A DNA stretch of 64,000 nt from Micromonospora inositola. Lineage in GTDB: Bacteria; Actinomycetota; Actinomycetes; Mycobacteriales; Micromonosporaceae. The notes beneath the pieces were generated by a model, which made no database searches, was not told where the DNA came from, and saw only the letters and a program-made list of their open reading frames with translations. Shown piece after piece: positions 54,262-62,654 of the stretch. Position numbers and translations under genes: made by a program. The number at the start of each line of letters is the position of its first letter. Positions within the stretch are counted from its first letter, which is position 1. The stretch covers positions 2,480,001 to 2,544,000 of the forward strand of contig NZ_LT607754.1 of NCBI RefSeq assembly GCF_900090285.1, given 5' to 3'.

Positions 54262-55872
54262 ATGGGCGGAGCGGTCAGGAGCGGCGAGCAGCTGCTGGGT
54301 GAGCGGTACCGGCTGATCGAACAGCTCGGTGCGGGCGGCATGTCGGTGGTGTGGCGCGGATACGACGAGGTGCTCGGCCGCCAGGTCGCGGTCAAGGTGC
54401 TGGCGTCCCGGCTGGCCAGCGACAAGGCGTTCCGGCACCGGATCCGGATCGAGGCGCAGGCCGCCGCGCGGCTCTGCCACCCCAACATCACCAACGTGTA
54501 CGACTACGGCGAGTCCGAGCAGGCCGGGCTGACCGTGCCGTACGTCGTGATGGAGCTGGTCGACGGCGGCCCGCTGAGCAGCCGGCTCGGCCGCGGCGGG
54601 CAGCTGCCCTGGCGCGAGGCGGTGACCATCGGCGCGGAGGTCGCCTCGGCGCTGGCCACCGCGCACGCCCGGGGCGTGGTGCACCGCGACGTCACCCCCG
54701 GCAACGTCATGCTCACCCCGACCGGCGTGAAGGTCGTCGACTTCGGCATCTCGGCGCTGGTCGGGGAGAGCGAGAAGGGCCCGGACGGGGCCCTGCTCGG
54801 CACTCCCGCCTACCTCGCCCCGGAGCGGCTCGACAACGGCCAGGTCTCCCCGGCCACCGACGTCTACGCGGTCGGCCTGCTGCTGTACCGGATGCTGACC
54901 GGCCGGCTGCCCTGGCAGGCCAGCACCACCACCCAGATGCTCCGGGCGCACATGTACAACGACCCGGACCCGATGCCGCCGGTGGTCGGGCTGCCCGACG
55001 AAATCGAGGAGCTGGTCCGGCGCTGCCTGGCGAAGCGTCCCGCGGACCGCCCGGCGACCGCCGACGTCGCCCGTACGCTCGCCGCCGCGGCCGGCGTCGC
55101 GGCGATCATGCCGGTCTCCCCGGCGCTGGGCCAGTTCGACCCGACACTGTTGGAGAATGCCGGGACCACGATCCTGCCCTGGTCGTCGGCGACCGACGCG
55201 CTGCCCTTCTCGGCCCTGCGTACCCGGACCCGCCGGGCGGCGGCCCGCCGGCGCAGGGTCGAGGCCGGGGTGGCCGCGGTGGGCCTGGTCGCGGTCACCG
55301 CCGGCCTGTGGGGGATGACCGCGCGGAGCTCGGCCAGCGGGGGAATCGAGCCCACAGAGGCGCGGATGGGGCTGCCCGAGCCGGTGCCGTGCAAGGTCGA
55401 CTATGTGCTGCGCCAGGACACCGGCCGGGACTTCGCCGCCGAGCTGACCCTGACCAACACCGGCGGCCGGGAGCTGCGGGACTGGATCATGAGCTTCACC
55501 TTCCCCGGCCAGCAGACGGTGACCAAGGCCCAGCCGGCGGTGCGGCAGCAGGGACGGGCGGTGCTGGTGCAGCCGCCCGCCACGGACGCCGCGCTGGCGC
55601 CGGGGGCGTCGAAGAAGGTGGAGCTGAGCGGCCGTTACACCGGTGGCAACCCGCTTCCGGTGGAGTTCAAGCTCGGCGAGAGCACCTGCGGCGTGCAGGT
55701 CTCCGGGGTGGCCGGGTCGGCGCCCACCACCGCGCCGCCGACGACCAGGGCGCCCGCGAAGCCCACCACCGCGAAGAGCAGCGGCTCGCACTCGTCGGGC
55801 AGTTCCGGCGCGCGGGCGAAGCCGGTCAAACCCAGCAAGGGCAAGGACGGTGGCGAGGGAAAAGGAAAGTGA
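54262..55872 (+). CDS. Ser/Thr protein kinase with extracellular CBM2-like domain
   Basis: 536 residues. The kinase domain (about 12-275) is complete: GAGGMSVVWRG, VAVKVLAS (Lys), HRDVTPGNVML (Asp), VVDFGIS and GTPAYLAPE. A basic juxtamembrane region and one helix (VEAGVAAVGLVAVTAGLWGM) follow. The outside part (about 375-480) has VPCKVDYVLRQDTGRDFAAEL, TLTNTGGRELRDWIMSFTFP, ALAPGASKKVELSGRY and FKLGESTCGVQV. The Cys pair, NTG and DW fit a CBM2/cellulose-binding fold. The tail is Thr/Pro- then Lys/Gly-rich. It may sense polysaccharide. Confidence 0.88.
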   Translation: MGGAVRSGEQLLGERYRLIEQLGAGGMSVVWRGYDEVLGRQVAVKVLASRLASDKAFRHRIRIEAQAAARLCHPNITNVYDYGESEQAGLTVPYVVMELVDGGPLSSRLGRGGQLPWREAVTIGAEVASALATAHARGVVHRDVTPGNVMLTPTGVKVVDFGISALVGESEKGPDGALLGTPAYLAPERLDNGQVSPATDVYAVGLLLYRMLTGRLPWQASTTTQMLRAHMYNDPDPMPPVVGLPDEIEELVRRCLAKRPADRPATADVARTLAAAAGVAAIMPVSPALGQFDPTLLENAGTTILPWSSATDALPFSALRTRTRRAAARRRRVEAGVAAVGLVAVTAGLWGMTARSSASGGIEPTEARMGLPEPVPCKVDYVLRQDTGRDFAAELTLTNTGGRELRDWIMSFTFPGQQTVTKAQPAVRQQGRAVLVQPPATDAALAPGASKKVELSGRYTGGNPLPVEFKLGESTCGVQVSGVAGSAPTTAPPTTRAPAKPTTAKSSGSHSSGSSGARAKPVKPSKGKDGGEGKGK

Positions 55873-55925
55873 CCGAGGGTAAGGGGGGTGGTCACGGCGG
55901 CAAGAGCAAGGGCAAGGGGAAGTGA
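55869..55925 (+). other. 18-codon Lys/Gly-rich micro-frame overlapping the kinase stop
   Basis: GTG 55869 overlaps the kinase stop as GTGA and encodes VTEGKGGGHGGKSKGKGK before TGA. The composition matches the kinase tail (GKDGGEGKGK). It may be a shifted continuation of that tail rather than a separate gene. No independent SD is visible. Confidence 0.35.
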
Positions 55926-55940
55926 CGGTCCGGATGGCGT

Positions 55941-56606
55941 TCAGGCCAGCGCGGCGAAGCGCTGCACCTGCACGTTGCTGCCCTCGACGATGAGCACGCT
56001 CTCCTTCTCCAGCACGGTGTCCGGCTCGGCATAGCGGAAGCGTTCGCCGGGCAGTTTGGCCCCGATCACCTGCACGCCGTACCGGTCGGCGGCCAGCTCG
56101 CGCACCGGCCGGCCGACCATCCCGTCCGGTACGCGCACCTTGGCGATGGCGAAGTCGTCGCCGAACTCGATGAAGTCGAGCATCTTGCTGACGATCAGGT
56201 GCGCCACCCGCTCGCCGGTCTCCGCCTCCGGGAAGATCACGTGGTGCGCGCCCATCGACCGGAGGATCTTCGCGTGCTTCTCCGAGTTGGCCCGGGCCCA
56301 GATCTGCGGGACGCCCAGCTCGGTCAGGGCCAGCACGGTGAGCACGCTGGCCTCCACCGACGCGCCGAGGGCGACCACCACCCGCCCGAAGTCCGCCACG
56401 CCGAGCTGCCGCAGCACGTCCTCCTCGCTGGCGTCCGCCTGCACCACCCGGTCCAGCCGCTCCGACCAGTGCTGCACCCGTTCCTGACTCCGGTCGACGG
56501 CGAGCACCTCGTGGTCGAGGCTGGTGAGCGAGTCGGCCAGGTGCGAGCCGAACCGGCCGAGGCCGATCACCACGATGCCGCCGTCGTCCGTCTTCCTAGC
56601 CGACAA
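55941..56606 (-). CDS. Ktr/Trk potassium channel regulatory subunit (RCK)
   Basis: 221 residues. The RCK_N Rossmann domain is GGIVVIGLGRFGSHLADSL, with acidic EVLAVDRS and VQADASEEDVLRQLGV. An RCK_C domain ends ESVLIVEGSNVQVQRFAAL. It binds nucleotides and gates the KtrB subunit encoded just upstream. Start TTG 56606 is supported by GGAGGAG 7 nt upstream. The genes overlap by 11 bp. Confidence 0.92.
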   Translation of the reverse strand: MSARKTDDGGIVVIGLGRFGSHLADSLTSLDHEVLAVDRSQERVQHWSERLDRVVQADASEEDVLRQLGVADFGRVVVALGASVEASVLTVLALTELGVPQIWARANSEKHAKILRSMGAHHVIFPEAETGERVAHLIVSKMLDFIEFGDDFAIAKVRVPDGMVGRPVRELAADRYGVQVIGAKLPGERFRYAEPDTVLEKESVLIVEGSNVQVQRFAALA

Positions 56607-57930
56607 TGGGTTGCTCCTCCGGGTAGCGGTACAGGCGTCGCCGGGTGTTCAACGCGATCGCGGACCCGAGGGTGAGCGGGCCGACCCGGCCGATGAACAT
56701 GAGCGCGGTGAGGATGTACTGGCCCGGGCGCGGCAGCTGCGGGGCGACGCCGACGGACAGGCCGGTGGTGCTGAAGGCCGAGGTCACCTCGAAGAGCGCC
56801 TGGTAAAAGGGAACGCCCACGGTGGTCAGCACCAGGACCACCGTGCCGACGACGACGAGGGCGACGCTGAGCAGGGCGACCGTGAGGGCCTGCCGTTGAC
56901 TGGCGCGGGCGACCCGCCGCCGGCCGACCGTCACGTCGGGCTCGCCGCGCAGCTCCGCCCAGATGACGAAGGCGAGCAGGAAGAAGGTGGAGACCTTGAT
57001 GCCGCCGGCGGTGCTGGCGCTGCCGCCGCCGATGAACATCAGGATGATGAGCAGGGGGTAGCTCGCCTCGGCGAGCTGGTCGACGTTGATCACGTCGAAG
57101 CCGCCGGTCCGGCTCAAGGCGATCTGCGTGAACGCGGCCAGCACCTTTCCCGGGAGGTCGTACGTGCCGATGGTGGCCGGGTTGGTCCACTCGGCGAGCA
57201 GCAGGTAGCCGAAGCCGAGCGTGATCAGCGCCGCGCTGCCCCAGATGGTGAGCTTGGTGGCGACGGCCCACCGCCTCGGTCGCCGCCACTCGCGTACGGC
57301 CTCGAAGAGGGCCGGGAAGCCGAGGCCGCCGATGATCGCGCCCAGGCCCAGCGGCAGCGCCACCCACGGGTCCTGGGAGAAGGCGAGCAGCCCTTCCGAG
57401 TAGAGCGTGAACCCCCCGTTGTTGAACGCCTGGATCGAGTGGAAGGCGCCGGACCAGAGCGCCGACCAGGGCGGGTAGTCGTAGGCCAGCCAGAGCCGGC
57501 CGGTGATGACCACGGTCATCACCGCCTCGGTGATGAAGACGGTCGCCGCGATCCGCGTCAGCAGCCGGCGTACGTCGCCGATGCCGAATTCGGCGGTCTC
57601 CGCCTGCACCAGGAGCCGGTTGCGCAGGCCCAGCTGCCGGGACACCACCAGGATGATCAGCGCGGCGATCGTCAGGATGCCGAGCCCACCGAGCTGGGTG
57701 AGCACGGTGATCATGGCCAGGCCGAAGCCGTTCCAGTAGTTCGGGGTGTCGTTGACCGCCAGGCCGGTGACCGACACGGCCGAGGTGGCGGTGAAGAGCG
57801 CCGTGACGAACGGGGTGTAGCGCTGCTCGCTGGTGGCCCAGGGCAGCATCAGCGAGCCGGTGCCGAGCAGGATCACCGCCAGGAACCCGAACGGCACCAG
57901 TCGCACGGGGTGACGGAGCAGCCGACGCAC
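56596..57930 (-). CDS. KtrB/TrkH-type potassium transporter
   Basis: About 444 residues, four M1-P-M2 repeats: TSAVSVTGLAVND, AFNNGGFTLYSEG, ALSRTGGFDVINVDQL and TSAFSTTGLSVGVA carry the selectivity-filter glycines. It pairs with the RCK subunit downstream to form a Na+/ATP-dependent Ktr system. GTG 57930 (VRRLLRHP) was chosen for the GGAAG 8 nt upstream; GTG 57957 is an alternative. Confidence 0.92.
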   Translation of the reverse strand: MRRLLRHPVRLVPFGFLAVILLGTGSLMLPWATSEQRYTPFVTALFTATSAVSVTGLAVNDTPNYWNGFGLAMITVLTQLGGLGILTIAALIILVVSRQLGLRNRLLVQAETAEFGIGDVRRLLTRIAATVFITEAVMTVVITGRLWLAYDYPPWSALWSGAFHSIQAFNNGGFTLYSEGLLAFSQDPWVALPLGLGAIIGGLGFPALFEAVREWRRPRRWAVATKLTIWGSAALITLGFGYLLLAEWTNPATIGTYDLPGKVLAAFTQIALSRTGGFDVINVDQLAEASYPLLIILMFIGGGSASTAGGIKVSTFFLLAFVIWAELRGEPDVTVGRRRVARASQRQALTVALLSVALVVVGTVVLVLTTVGVPFYQALFEVTSAFSTTGLSVGVAPQLPRPGQYILTALMFIGRVGPLTLGSAIALNTRRRLYRYPEEQPIVG

Positions 57931-58036
57931 CAGGCAATCTTCCGCCCGGAGATTCACCGGCAGGTCAGGAACCGACCAACTGGTGGTCAACCGGGACCGG
58001 TCTGCTGGGCGCATCCCTCGACGACAGGAGACGGCG

Positions 58037-59152
58037 TTGCGACGTACCCTTTCTGCCCTCGGCGTGGCCGGCGCGCTGCTCGCGGCGGCCGTGGTGGTGC
58101 CGGCCGTGGCCGCCCAGGCCGACTCGGAGCCCGGCACCGAGCGGTCCCGCGCGGCCGACCGGCCCATCGTGATCGGCCACCGCGGCGCGAGTGGCTACCG
58201 ACCGGAGCACACCCTGGAGTCCTACCGCCTGGCGATCCGGCTGGGTGCCGACTTCATCGAGCCGGACCTGGTCTCGACGAAGGACGGCGTGCTGGTCGCC
58301 CGGCACGAGAACGAGATCTCGGGTACGACCGACGTGGCGGCCCACCCCGAGTTCGCCGCCCGCAAGGCGACGAAGACCATCGACGGCGTCCCGGTGACCG
58401 GCTGGTTCACCGAGGACTTCACCCTGGCCGAGCTGAAGACGCTGCGGGCCAAGGAGCGGCTGCCCCAGGTCCGGGTGGCCAACACCGCGTTCGACGGCAG
58501 GTTCGAGGTACCCACCTTCCAGGAGGTCATCGACCTGGCCCGGGCCGAGTCGAAGGCCCGGGGCCGGACCATCGGCGTCTACCCGGAGACCAAGCACCCC
58601 ACCTACTTCGCCTCGATCGGGCTGGCACTGGAGGAGCCGCTGGTCGCGGTGCTCCGGGCCAACAAGCTGACCCACCGCAACGACCCGGTCTTCATCCAGT
58701 CCTTCGAGACGGCCAACCTGCGCAAGCTCGACCGCATGATCGACGTCCGGCTGGTGCAGCTGATGGACGCCGCCGGCCGCCCGTACGACTTCACCGCCGC
58801 CGGTGACGCCCGCACCTACGCCGACCTGGCCACCGCCGCCGGGCTGAAGTGGGTGGCCGGCTACGCCGACGGGGTCGGCGCGAACAAGAACCTGATCGTC
58901 CCGCGGGACGCCGCCGGCAAGCTGCTCGCCCCGACCACGCTGATCCGGGACGCCCACCGGGAGAACCTGGTCGTGCACGCCTGGACGTTCCGCGCGGAGA
59001 ACCAGTTCCTGCCGGTGGACTTCCGGATCGGCGCCGACCCGAACGCCCGCGGCGACATCACCGCCGAGTACGAGCTCTTCTTCGGCCTCGGCCTGGACGG
59101 CGCCTTCGCCGACCAGCCGGACACCGCCGTCGCCGCCCGCGCCGGCCTCTGA
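58037..59152 (+). CDS. Secreted glycerophosphodiester phosphodiesterase (GlpQ type)
   Basis: 371 residues. A signal peptide (LSALGVAGALLAAAVVVPAVAAQA) precedes a GDPD barrel. Catalytic text: PIVIGHRGASGYRPEHTLES, GADFIEPDLVSTKDGVLVAR, HENEISGTTDV and VYPETKHPTYF. It hydrolyses deacylated phospholipids to glycerol-3-phosphate. TTG 58037 was chosen: AGGAG lies 6 nt upstream. It diverges from the Ktr genes. Confidence 0.93.
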   Translation: MRRTLSALGVAGALLAAAVVVPAVAAQADSEPGTERSRAADRPIVIGHRGASGYRPEHTLESYRLAIRLGADFIEPDLVSTKDGVLVARHENEISGTTDVAAHPEFAARKATKTIDGVPVTGWFTEDFTLAELKTLRAKERLPQVRVANTAFDGRFEVPTFQEVIDLARAESKARGRTIGVYPETKHPTYFASIGLALEEPLVAVLRANKLTHRNDPVFIQSFETANLRKLDRMIDVRLVQLMDAAGRPYDFTAAGDARTYADLATAAGLKWVAGYADGVGANKNLIVPRDAAGKLLAPTTLIRDAHRENLVVHAWTFRAENQFLPVDFRIGADPNARGDITAEYELFFGLGLDGAFADQPDTAVAARAGL

Positions 59153-59198
59153 CGACCGCCCACCGGGCCCGCCAGGGCCCGCTCGATCCACGCCATCT

Positions 59199-59245
59199 CG
59201 CCGACGTGGGGGTATCCGGTTCTCCCGGACACCCCCACGTCGGCG
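59199..59245. terminator. Hairpin after the phosphodiesterase
   Basis: Perfect 15-bp arms CGCCGACGTGGGGGT (59199-59213) and ACCCCCACGTCGGCG (59231-59245), with a further internal TCCGG/CCGGA pairing. It lies 46 bp after the stop, between convergent genes. Confidence 0.8.
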
Positions 59246-59302
59246 TAACGGATCCGACTCCCGCCCCAGCCCGGCCTGGCCGTGGGGTGGTGTCGTGGCG
59301 CC

Positions 59303-59383
59303 CTACGAAGCTGATGACGTCAATGACTCAGCCGACGATGTGGGGTCCCGTCGGATGATCCGTCTACGTCATCAGGTTCGTAG
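59303..59383. repeat. Second, 81-bp imperfect palindrome before gntR end
   Basis: Arms CTACGAAGCTGATGACGT (59303-59320) and ACGTCATCAGGTTCGTAG (59366-59383) pair at 17 of 18. The centre contains an inner CCGACG/CGTCGG stem. It is followed 15 bp later by the GntR stop. It could terminate gntR, or be a repeat element. Confidence 0.7.
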
Positions 59384-59398
59384 CGTCCGTTGCCTTTA

Positions 59399-59626
59399 TC
59401 ACGCGGGGCGCTCGGCGACGTAGGTGCCGCGACCGGGCTGACCGGTGATCAGCTCACGGTCGTGCAGCAGGGAGAGCGCGCGTGAGGCCGTGTTCATGTG
59501 GACCTTGTATGCCTCGGCGAGCTCCCTCGTGGAGGGCAACTTGTCCCCAGGTTTGAGTTCCCCGCTTTTGATCTTTGCGGTGAGGTCGTTGGCGATCTGG
59601 CGGTATGGGGCTTCGGCTGTGGGCAT
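59399..59626 (-). CDS. Compact GntR-type winged-helix regulator
   Basis: 75 residues from ATG 59626 (87 if ATG 59662 is used). Essentially only the GntR winged helix: EAPYRQIANDLTAKIKSGEL, KPGDKLPSTRELAEAYKVHM, NTASRALSLLHDRELI and GRGTYVAERP. No effector domain, so regulation may be by abundance or a partner. GGAG lies 7 nt before 59626. It diverges from the DivIVA-like gene over a TGTAG-type palindrome that is a likely operator. Confidence 0.88.
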   Translation of the reverse strand: MPTAEAPYRQIANDLTAKIKSGELKPGDKLPSTRELAEAYKVHMNTASRALSLLHDRELITGQPGRGTYVAERPA

Positions 59627-59634
59627 GGTGAGGA

Positions 59635-59770
59635 CTCCGGTTGGTTCGGCGTCTCCGATCATGCCGGGCCTACACCAGCAACTGCAACAAGTTGCCGCGT
59701 CGTGACTCTGGGGTCGACCTACACAAGTATTTTGTGTAGCCTCTGTCTGTCCGGCTCCGGTTGGTTCGGC
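59635..59770. repeat. 16-bp direct repeats flanking the gntR control region
   Basis: CTCCGGTTGGTTCGGC occurs at 59635-59650 and again at 59755-59770, 120 bp apart. The first copy overlaps the SD of gntR on the minus strand; the second lies beyond the palindromic operator. Recent duplication, or a pair of binding/recombination sites. Confidence 0.75.
59719..59739. promoter_or_regulatory. Palindromic operator, probable GntR site
   Basis: CTACACAA and TTGTGTAG form perfect 8-bp arms around GTATT, in the spacer between divergent gntR and the DivIVA-like gene. The AT-rich centre and symmetric TGTG/CACA arms fit a GntR-family operator. Autoregulation is inferred. Confidence 0.72.
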
Positions 59771-59912
59771 AAGCCCCGGCGGGCGGACATCCAGGTTGGC
59801 TCCGGGGTCGTACCGCCGATTAGGGCTGCGGTCGCGGGGCCGGCGGTCCGGTTCGCGTCCCCTTTCCGCGGGCCGGGCCGCCTTCCAGGGCTACTGCGGG
59901 AGGCAGGTGGTC

Positions 59913-60215
59913 ATGCGCAACGTGCTGAACCTGTTCCGGCCGGCGCGGCGGCGGCCGGCGTCGAGTCGGCCGCCGAACGGTGGCTGGTACCGGTCGGAGT
60001 CCTGTCGGCCGCTGAGCGTGGGGCAGATCCGCGACCGGCACTTCCGCACCGTGCGGCACGGCCTCGACCCGGCCGAGGTGTACGCCTTCCTCTACCGGGT
60101 GGCCGGAGACCTGGCGATCGTCCGCCGTGAGCTGGCCCGTACGGCGGAGGAGAACGTCCGGATCAAGGGGGCGTTGCGAAGCTGGCAGTCCAGGTTCACC
60201 CCGGGGAGGCGCTGA
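59913..60215 (+). CDS. DivIVA-domain-like small protein
   Basis: 100 residues. After a basic N-terminus (MRNVLNLFRPARRRPASS), the core CRPLSVGQIRDRHFRTVRHG and LDPAEVYAFLYRVAGDLAIV is the DivIVA N-terminal motif (F-x-x-x-x-x-GLD-x-x-EV-x-x-FL). A short coiled coil (VRRELARTAEENVRIKGALR) follows. It is much shorter than cell-pole DivIVA, so it is an adaptor at most. GGGAGG lies 9 nt before ATG 59913. Its stop overlaps the next ATG by one base. Confidence 0.85.
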   Translation: MRNVLNLFRPARRRPASSRPPNGGWYRSESCRPLSVGQIRDRHFRTVRHGLDPAEVYAFLYRVAGDLAIVRRELARTAEENVRIKGALRSWQSRFTPGRR

Positions 60216-60469
60216 TGGGCCGGGAGCGGTTCGTCGTCCACCTGCCAGTGCTCGCCACCGACCTCGACGGGGCCCGACGCTTCGCCCGGGGCATCTGTCG
60301 GGCGCTCGCCGTCCTTTCCGATGTGGACCGGGCCGAGACGACCGTCTCCGAGGAGGACGCCCAGCACGTCCGTCATAGAGTCTTCTGTGACCGGTTGCTC
60401 GACGGCCGTCGGCGCTGTCCGCTCCCGGCGGACCATGACGGCGAGTGCGGGCCTCGCCGGCAGCGGTAG
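60215..60469 (+). CDS. Small Cys-containing hypothetical protein
   Basis: 84 residues: MGRERFVVHLPVLATDLDGARRF, ALAVLSDVDRAETTVSEEDA, then VFCDRLLDGRRRCPLPADHDGECGPR. Three cysteines and nearby His/Asp in the tail could bind zinc. It overlaps the DivIVA-like gene as TGATG and is surely co-translated. I do not know the family. Confidence 0.75.
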   Translation: MGRERFVVHLPVLATDLDGARRFARGICRALAVLSDVDRAETTVSEEDAQHVRHRVFCDRLLDGRRRCPLPADHDGECGPRRQR

Positions 60470-60524
60470 CCGAAGGTCCGGTTTCCCGGCGCGGCGGTGG
60501 CGGGGTGCGACACACCGCCGTCGC

Positions 60525-60551
60525 GGGTGGTGGCGGCTGCGACCACCACCC
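60525..60551 (+). terminator. Hairpin after the DivIVA-like operon
   Basis: GGGTGGTGG (60525-60533) pairs exactly with CCACCACCC (60543-60551), loop 9 nt, about 55 bp after the last stop. Confidence 0.7.
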
Positions 60552-60640
60552 ATGGACGTCATCACCGGTGGTGGCAGGCTGTTGTTACGGCCGGCCACCC
60601 CACTACGGTTACTTGTGTGTTTCGGCCACATAGCCCGTGG

Positions 60641-60650
60641 GTGACGTCAC
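60641..60650. promoter_or_regulatory. GTGACGTCAC palindrome upstream of the amino-acid ABC operon
   Basis: Perfect 10-bp palindrome 51 bp upstream of the binding-protein ATG, in the operon leader. Candidate operator; the regulator is unknown. Confidence 0.4.
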
Positions 60651-60701
60651 TTCTAGCGTGAGCCGACAAATGAGTTCCCCCTGTCCTCACCTGGAGTCGC
60701 G

Positions 60702-61907
60702 ATGACGGTCCGGCACACGCGGCGGGTGTTCCTCTCCGCCGCCACGATGATGGCGGCGGCGATTGCCGCCACGGCCTGTGGCAGCCCGCAGGACACCGCT
60801 TCCGGCGGCGGCGACAGCGCCGCGCCGGTGAAGGTTGGTCTGGTGTATTCCCAGTCGGGACCGCTGGCCAGCTACGGAAAGCAGTACATCGAGGGGTTCA
60901 AGGCCGGCCTCGACTACGCCACCAAGGGCACCGGCAAGGTCGGTGACCGGAAGATCGAGCTCACCGAGGTCGACGACGCCGGTGACCCGGCGAAGGCGGT
61001 CTCCGCGGCCAAGGACCTGATCGGCAAGGGCTCGAAGATCATCGCCGGTTCCACCGCGTCCGGCGTCGCCCTCCAGGTCGCCCCGATCGCCGCGCAGAAC
61101 AAGGTCCTCTTCATCTCCGGCCCGGCCGCCACCGACGCGGTGACCGGCGCGAACAAGTACACCTTCCGGTCCGGGCGGCAGTCGTACCAGGACGTGGTGA
61201 CCGCCAAGTCGTTCATCGGCGACGCGACGGGCAAGAAGGTCGTCGTCTTCGCCCAGGACGGCGCGTTCGGCGATGCCAATGAGGCCGCGGTCAAGAAGGT
61301 CATCGGCGGGGCCGGCGCCACCGTCAGCAGCGTCCGGGCCCCGGCCAGCGCCACCGAGTTCACCCCGTTCGCCAGCCAGATCAAGGCCGCCAAGCCGGAC
61401 CTGCTCTTCGTCGCCTGGGCCGGCACCACCGCCCCGGCCATGTGGCAGACCCTCGACCAGCAGGGCGTGCTCGCCTCCACTACGGTCGTCACCGGCCTGG
61501 ACATCCGCGCCTCCTGGCCCACCTTCGGCGCCGCCGGCGGCAAGATCTCCTTCCTGTCGCACTACTTCGACGGGGCCAGCGACACCGAGGCCGCCAAGGC
61601 CGCCAAGGCGAAGATCCCCGGCGGGACGCTCGACCTGTTCCACCCGGACGGCTTCGCCGCCGCCCAGATGGTCGTCCGCGCCGTGTCCGAGGGCGGCGAC
61701 GACGTCGACAAGATGATCAAGGCTCTGGAAGGCTGGCAGTTCGACGGCATCAAGGGCCCGATGACCATCCGCGCCGAGGACCACGCGCTGCTCCAGCCCA
61801 TGTACCAGGCCAAGTTGACCGGCAGCGGCACCACCTTCACCGCGGCCGCCCAGAAGAGCCTGACCGGTGACGAGACGGCGCCGCCGGTCACCCAGATGAA
61901 GGGCTGA
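60702..61907 (+). CDS. Branched-chain amino-acid-type ABC substrate-binding lipoprotein
   Basis: 401 residues. A Tat/lipoprotein-like N-terminus (RHTRRVFLSAATMMAAAIAATACGS) precedes a Leu/Ile/Val-binding fold: PVKVGLVYSQSGPLASYGKQ, IELTEVDDAGDPAKAVSAAK and NKVLFISGPAATDAV. Substrate may be amino acids, amides or urea-like solutes. GGAG precedes the ATG. First gene of a liv-type operon that runs off the window. Confidence 0.93.
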   Translation: MTVRHTRRVFLSAATMMAAAIAATACGSPQDTASGGGDSAAPVKVGLVYSQSGPLASYGKQYIEGFKAGLDYATKGTGKVGDRKIELTEVDDAGDPAKAVSAAKDLIGKGSKIIAGSTASGVALQVAPIAAQNKVLFISGPAATDAVTGANKYTFRSGRQSYQDVVTAKSFIGDATGKKVVVFAQDGAFGDANEAAVKKVIGGAGATVSSVRAPASATEFTPFASQIKAAKPDLLFVAWAGTTAPAMWQTLDQQGVLASTTVVTGLDIRASWPTFGAAGGKISFLSHYFDGASDTEAAKAAKAKIPGGTLDLFHPDGFAAAQMVVRAVSEGGDDVDKMIKALEGWQFDGIKGPMTIRAEDHALLQPMYQAKLTGSGTTFTAAAQKSLTGDETAPPVTQMKG

Positions 61908-61910
61908 CCT

Positions 61911-62654
61911 GTGCTCGCCACCCGCGGTCTGACCTGGCGGATCGGTGAGGTCGCCATCGTCGACTCCGTCTACCTCGACCTCGCGCCCGGGGAATTCCTC
62001 GGCGTGATCGGGCCCAACGGCGCCGGCAAGACCTCACTGTTCAACCTGATCACCGGCCTGCGCCGGCCCACCGAGGGGCGGATCCTGCTGGACTCCGAGG
62101 ACATCACCGCCCTCCCGCCGCACCGGCGGGCCCGGCTCGGCCTGGGGCGTACCTTCCAGGCGTCCTCGGTCTTCGGCTCGCTCACCGTGCGGGAGAACGT
62201 CCGGCTGGCCGTACAGGCGCACCGGGGTGGCTCGATGAAGCTGTGGCGGCGGGCGGCGGCCGACCGGGAGGTCGCCGCCGCCGCCGACGCGGCGCTCGAC
62301 CGGGTCGGCCTCCACCACCGGGGTACGGCGCTCGCCGGCACCCTGGCCCACGGCGAGAAGCGCAAGCTGGAGATCGCCCTGCTGCTCGCCGGGGAGCCCC
62401 GGGTGATGCTGCTGGACGAGCCGATGGCCGGGGTCAGCGCCGAGGACGTGCCCGAGCTGGTCGAGGTGATCAAGTCGCTGACCGGGGACAGCGGCCGGTC
62501 GGTGCTGATGGTGGAGCACCACATGGACGTGATCCTGGAGCTGGCCGACCGGATCGCCGTGATGCACCACGGCGCGCTGCTGGCCTGCGACACCCCGGAG
62601 ACCGTGATGGCCAACGCCACGGTCCAGGAGGCCTACCTGGGGGAGTCGCTATGA
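61911..62654 (+). CDS. livG: ABC transporter ATP-binding protein LivG
   Basis: 247 residues. Walker A GPNGAGKTSLF, the LivG-type GLGRTFQASSVFGSLTVREN, AHGEKRKLEIALLLAGEP in the signature region (degenerate) and Walker B VMLLDEPMAGVSAEDV. GTG 61911, 3 bp after the binding-protein stop. It overlaps the next ATPase by 4 nt. Confidence 0.93.
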   Translation: MLATRGLTWRIGEVAIVDSVYLDLAPGEFLGVIGPNGAGKTSLFNLITGLRRPTEGRILLDSEDITALPPHRRARLGLGRTFQASSVFGSLTVRENVRLAVQAHRGGSMKLWRRAAADREVAAAADAALDRVGLHHRGTALAGTLAHGEKRKLEIALLLAGEPRVMLLDEPMAGVSAEDVPELVEVIKSLTGDSGRSVLMVEHHMDVILELADRIAVMHHGALLACDTPETVMANATVQEAYLGESL

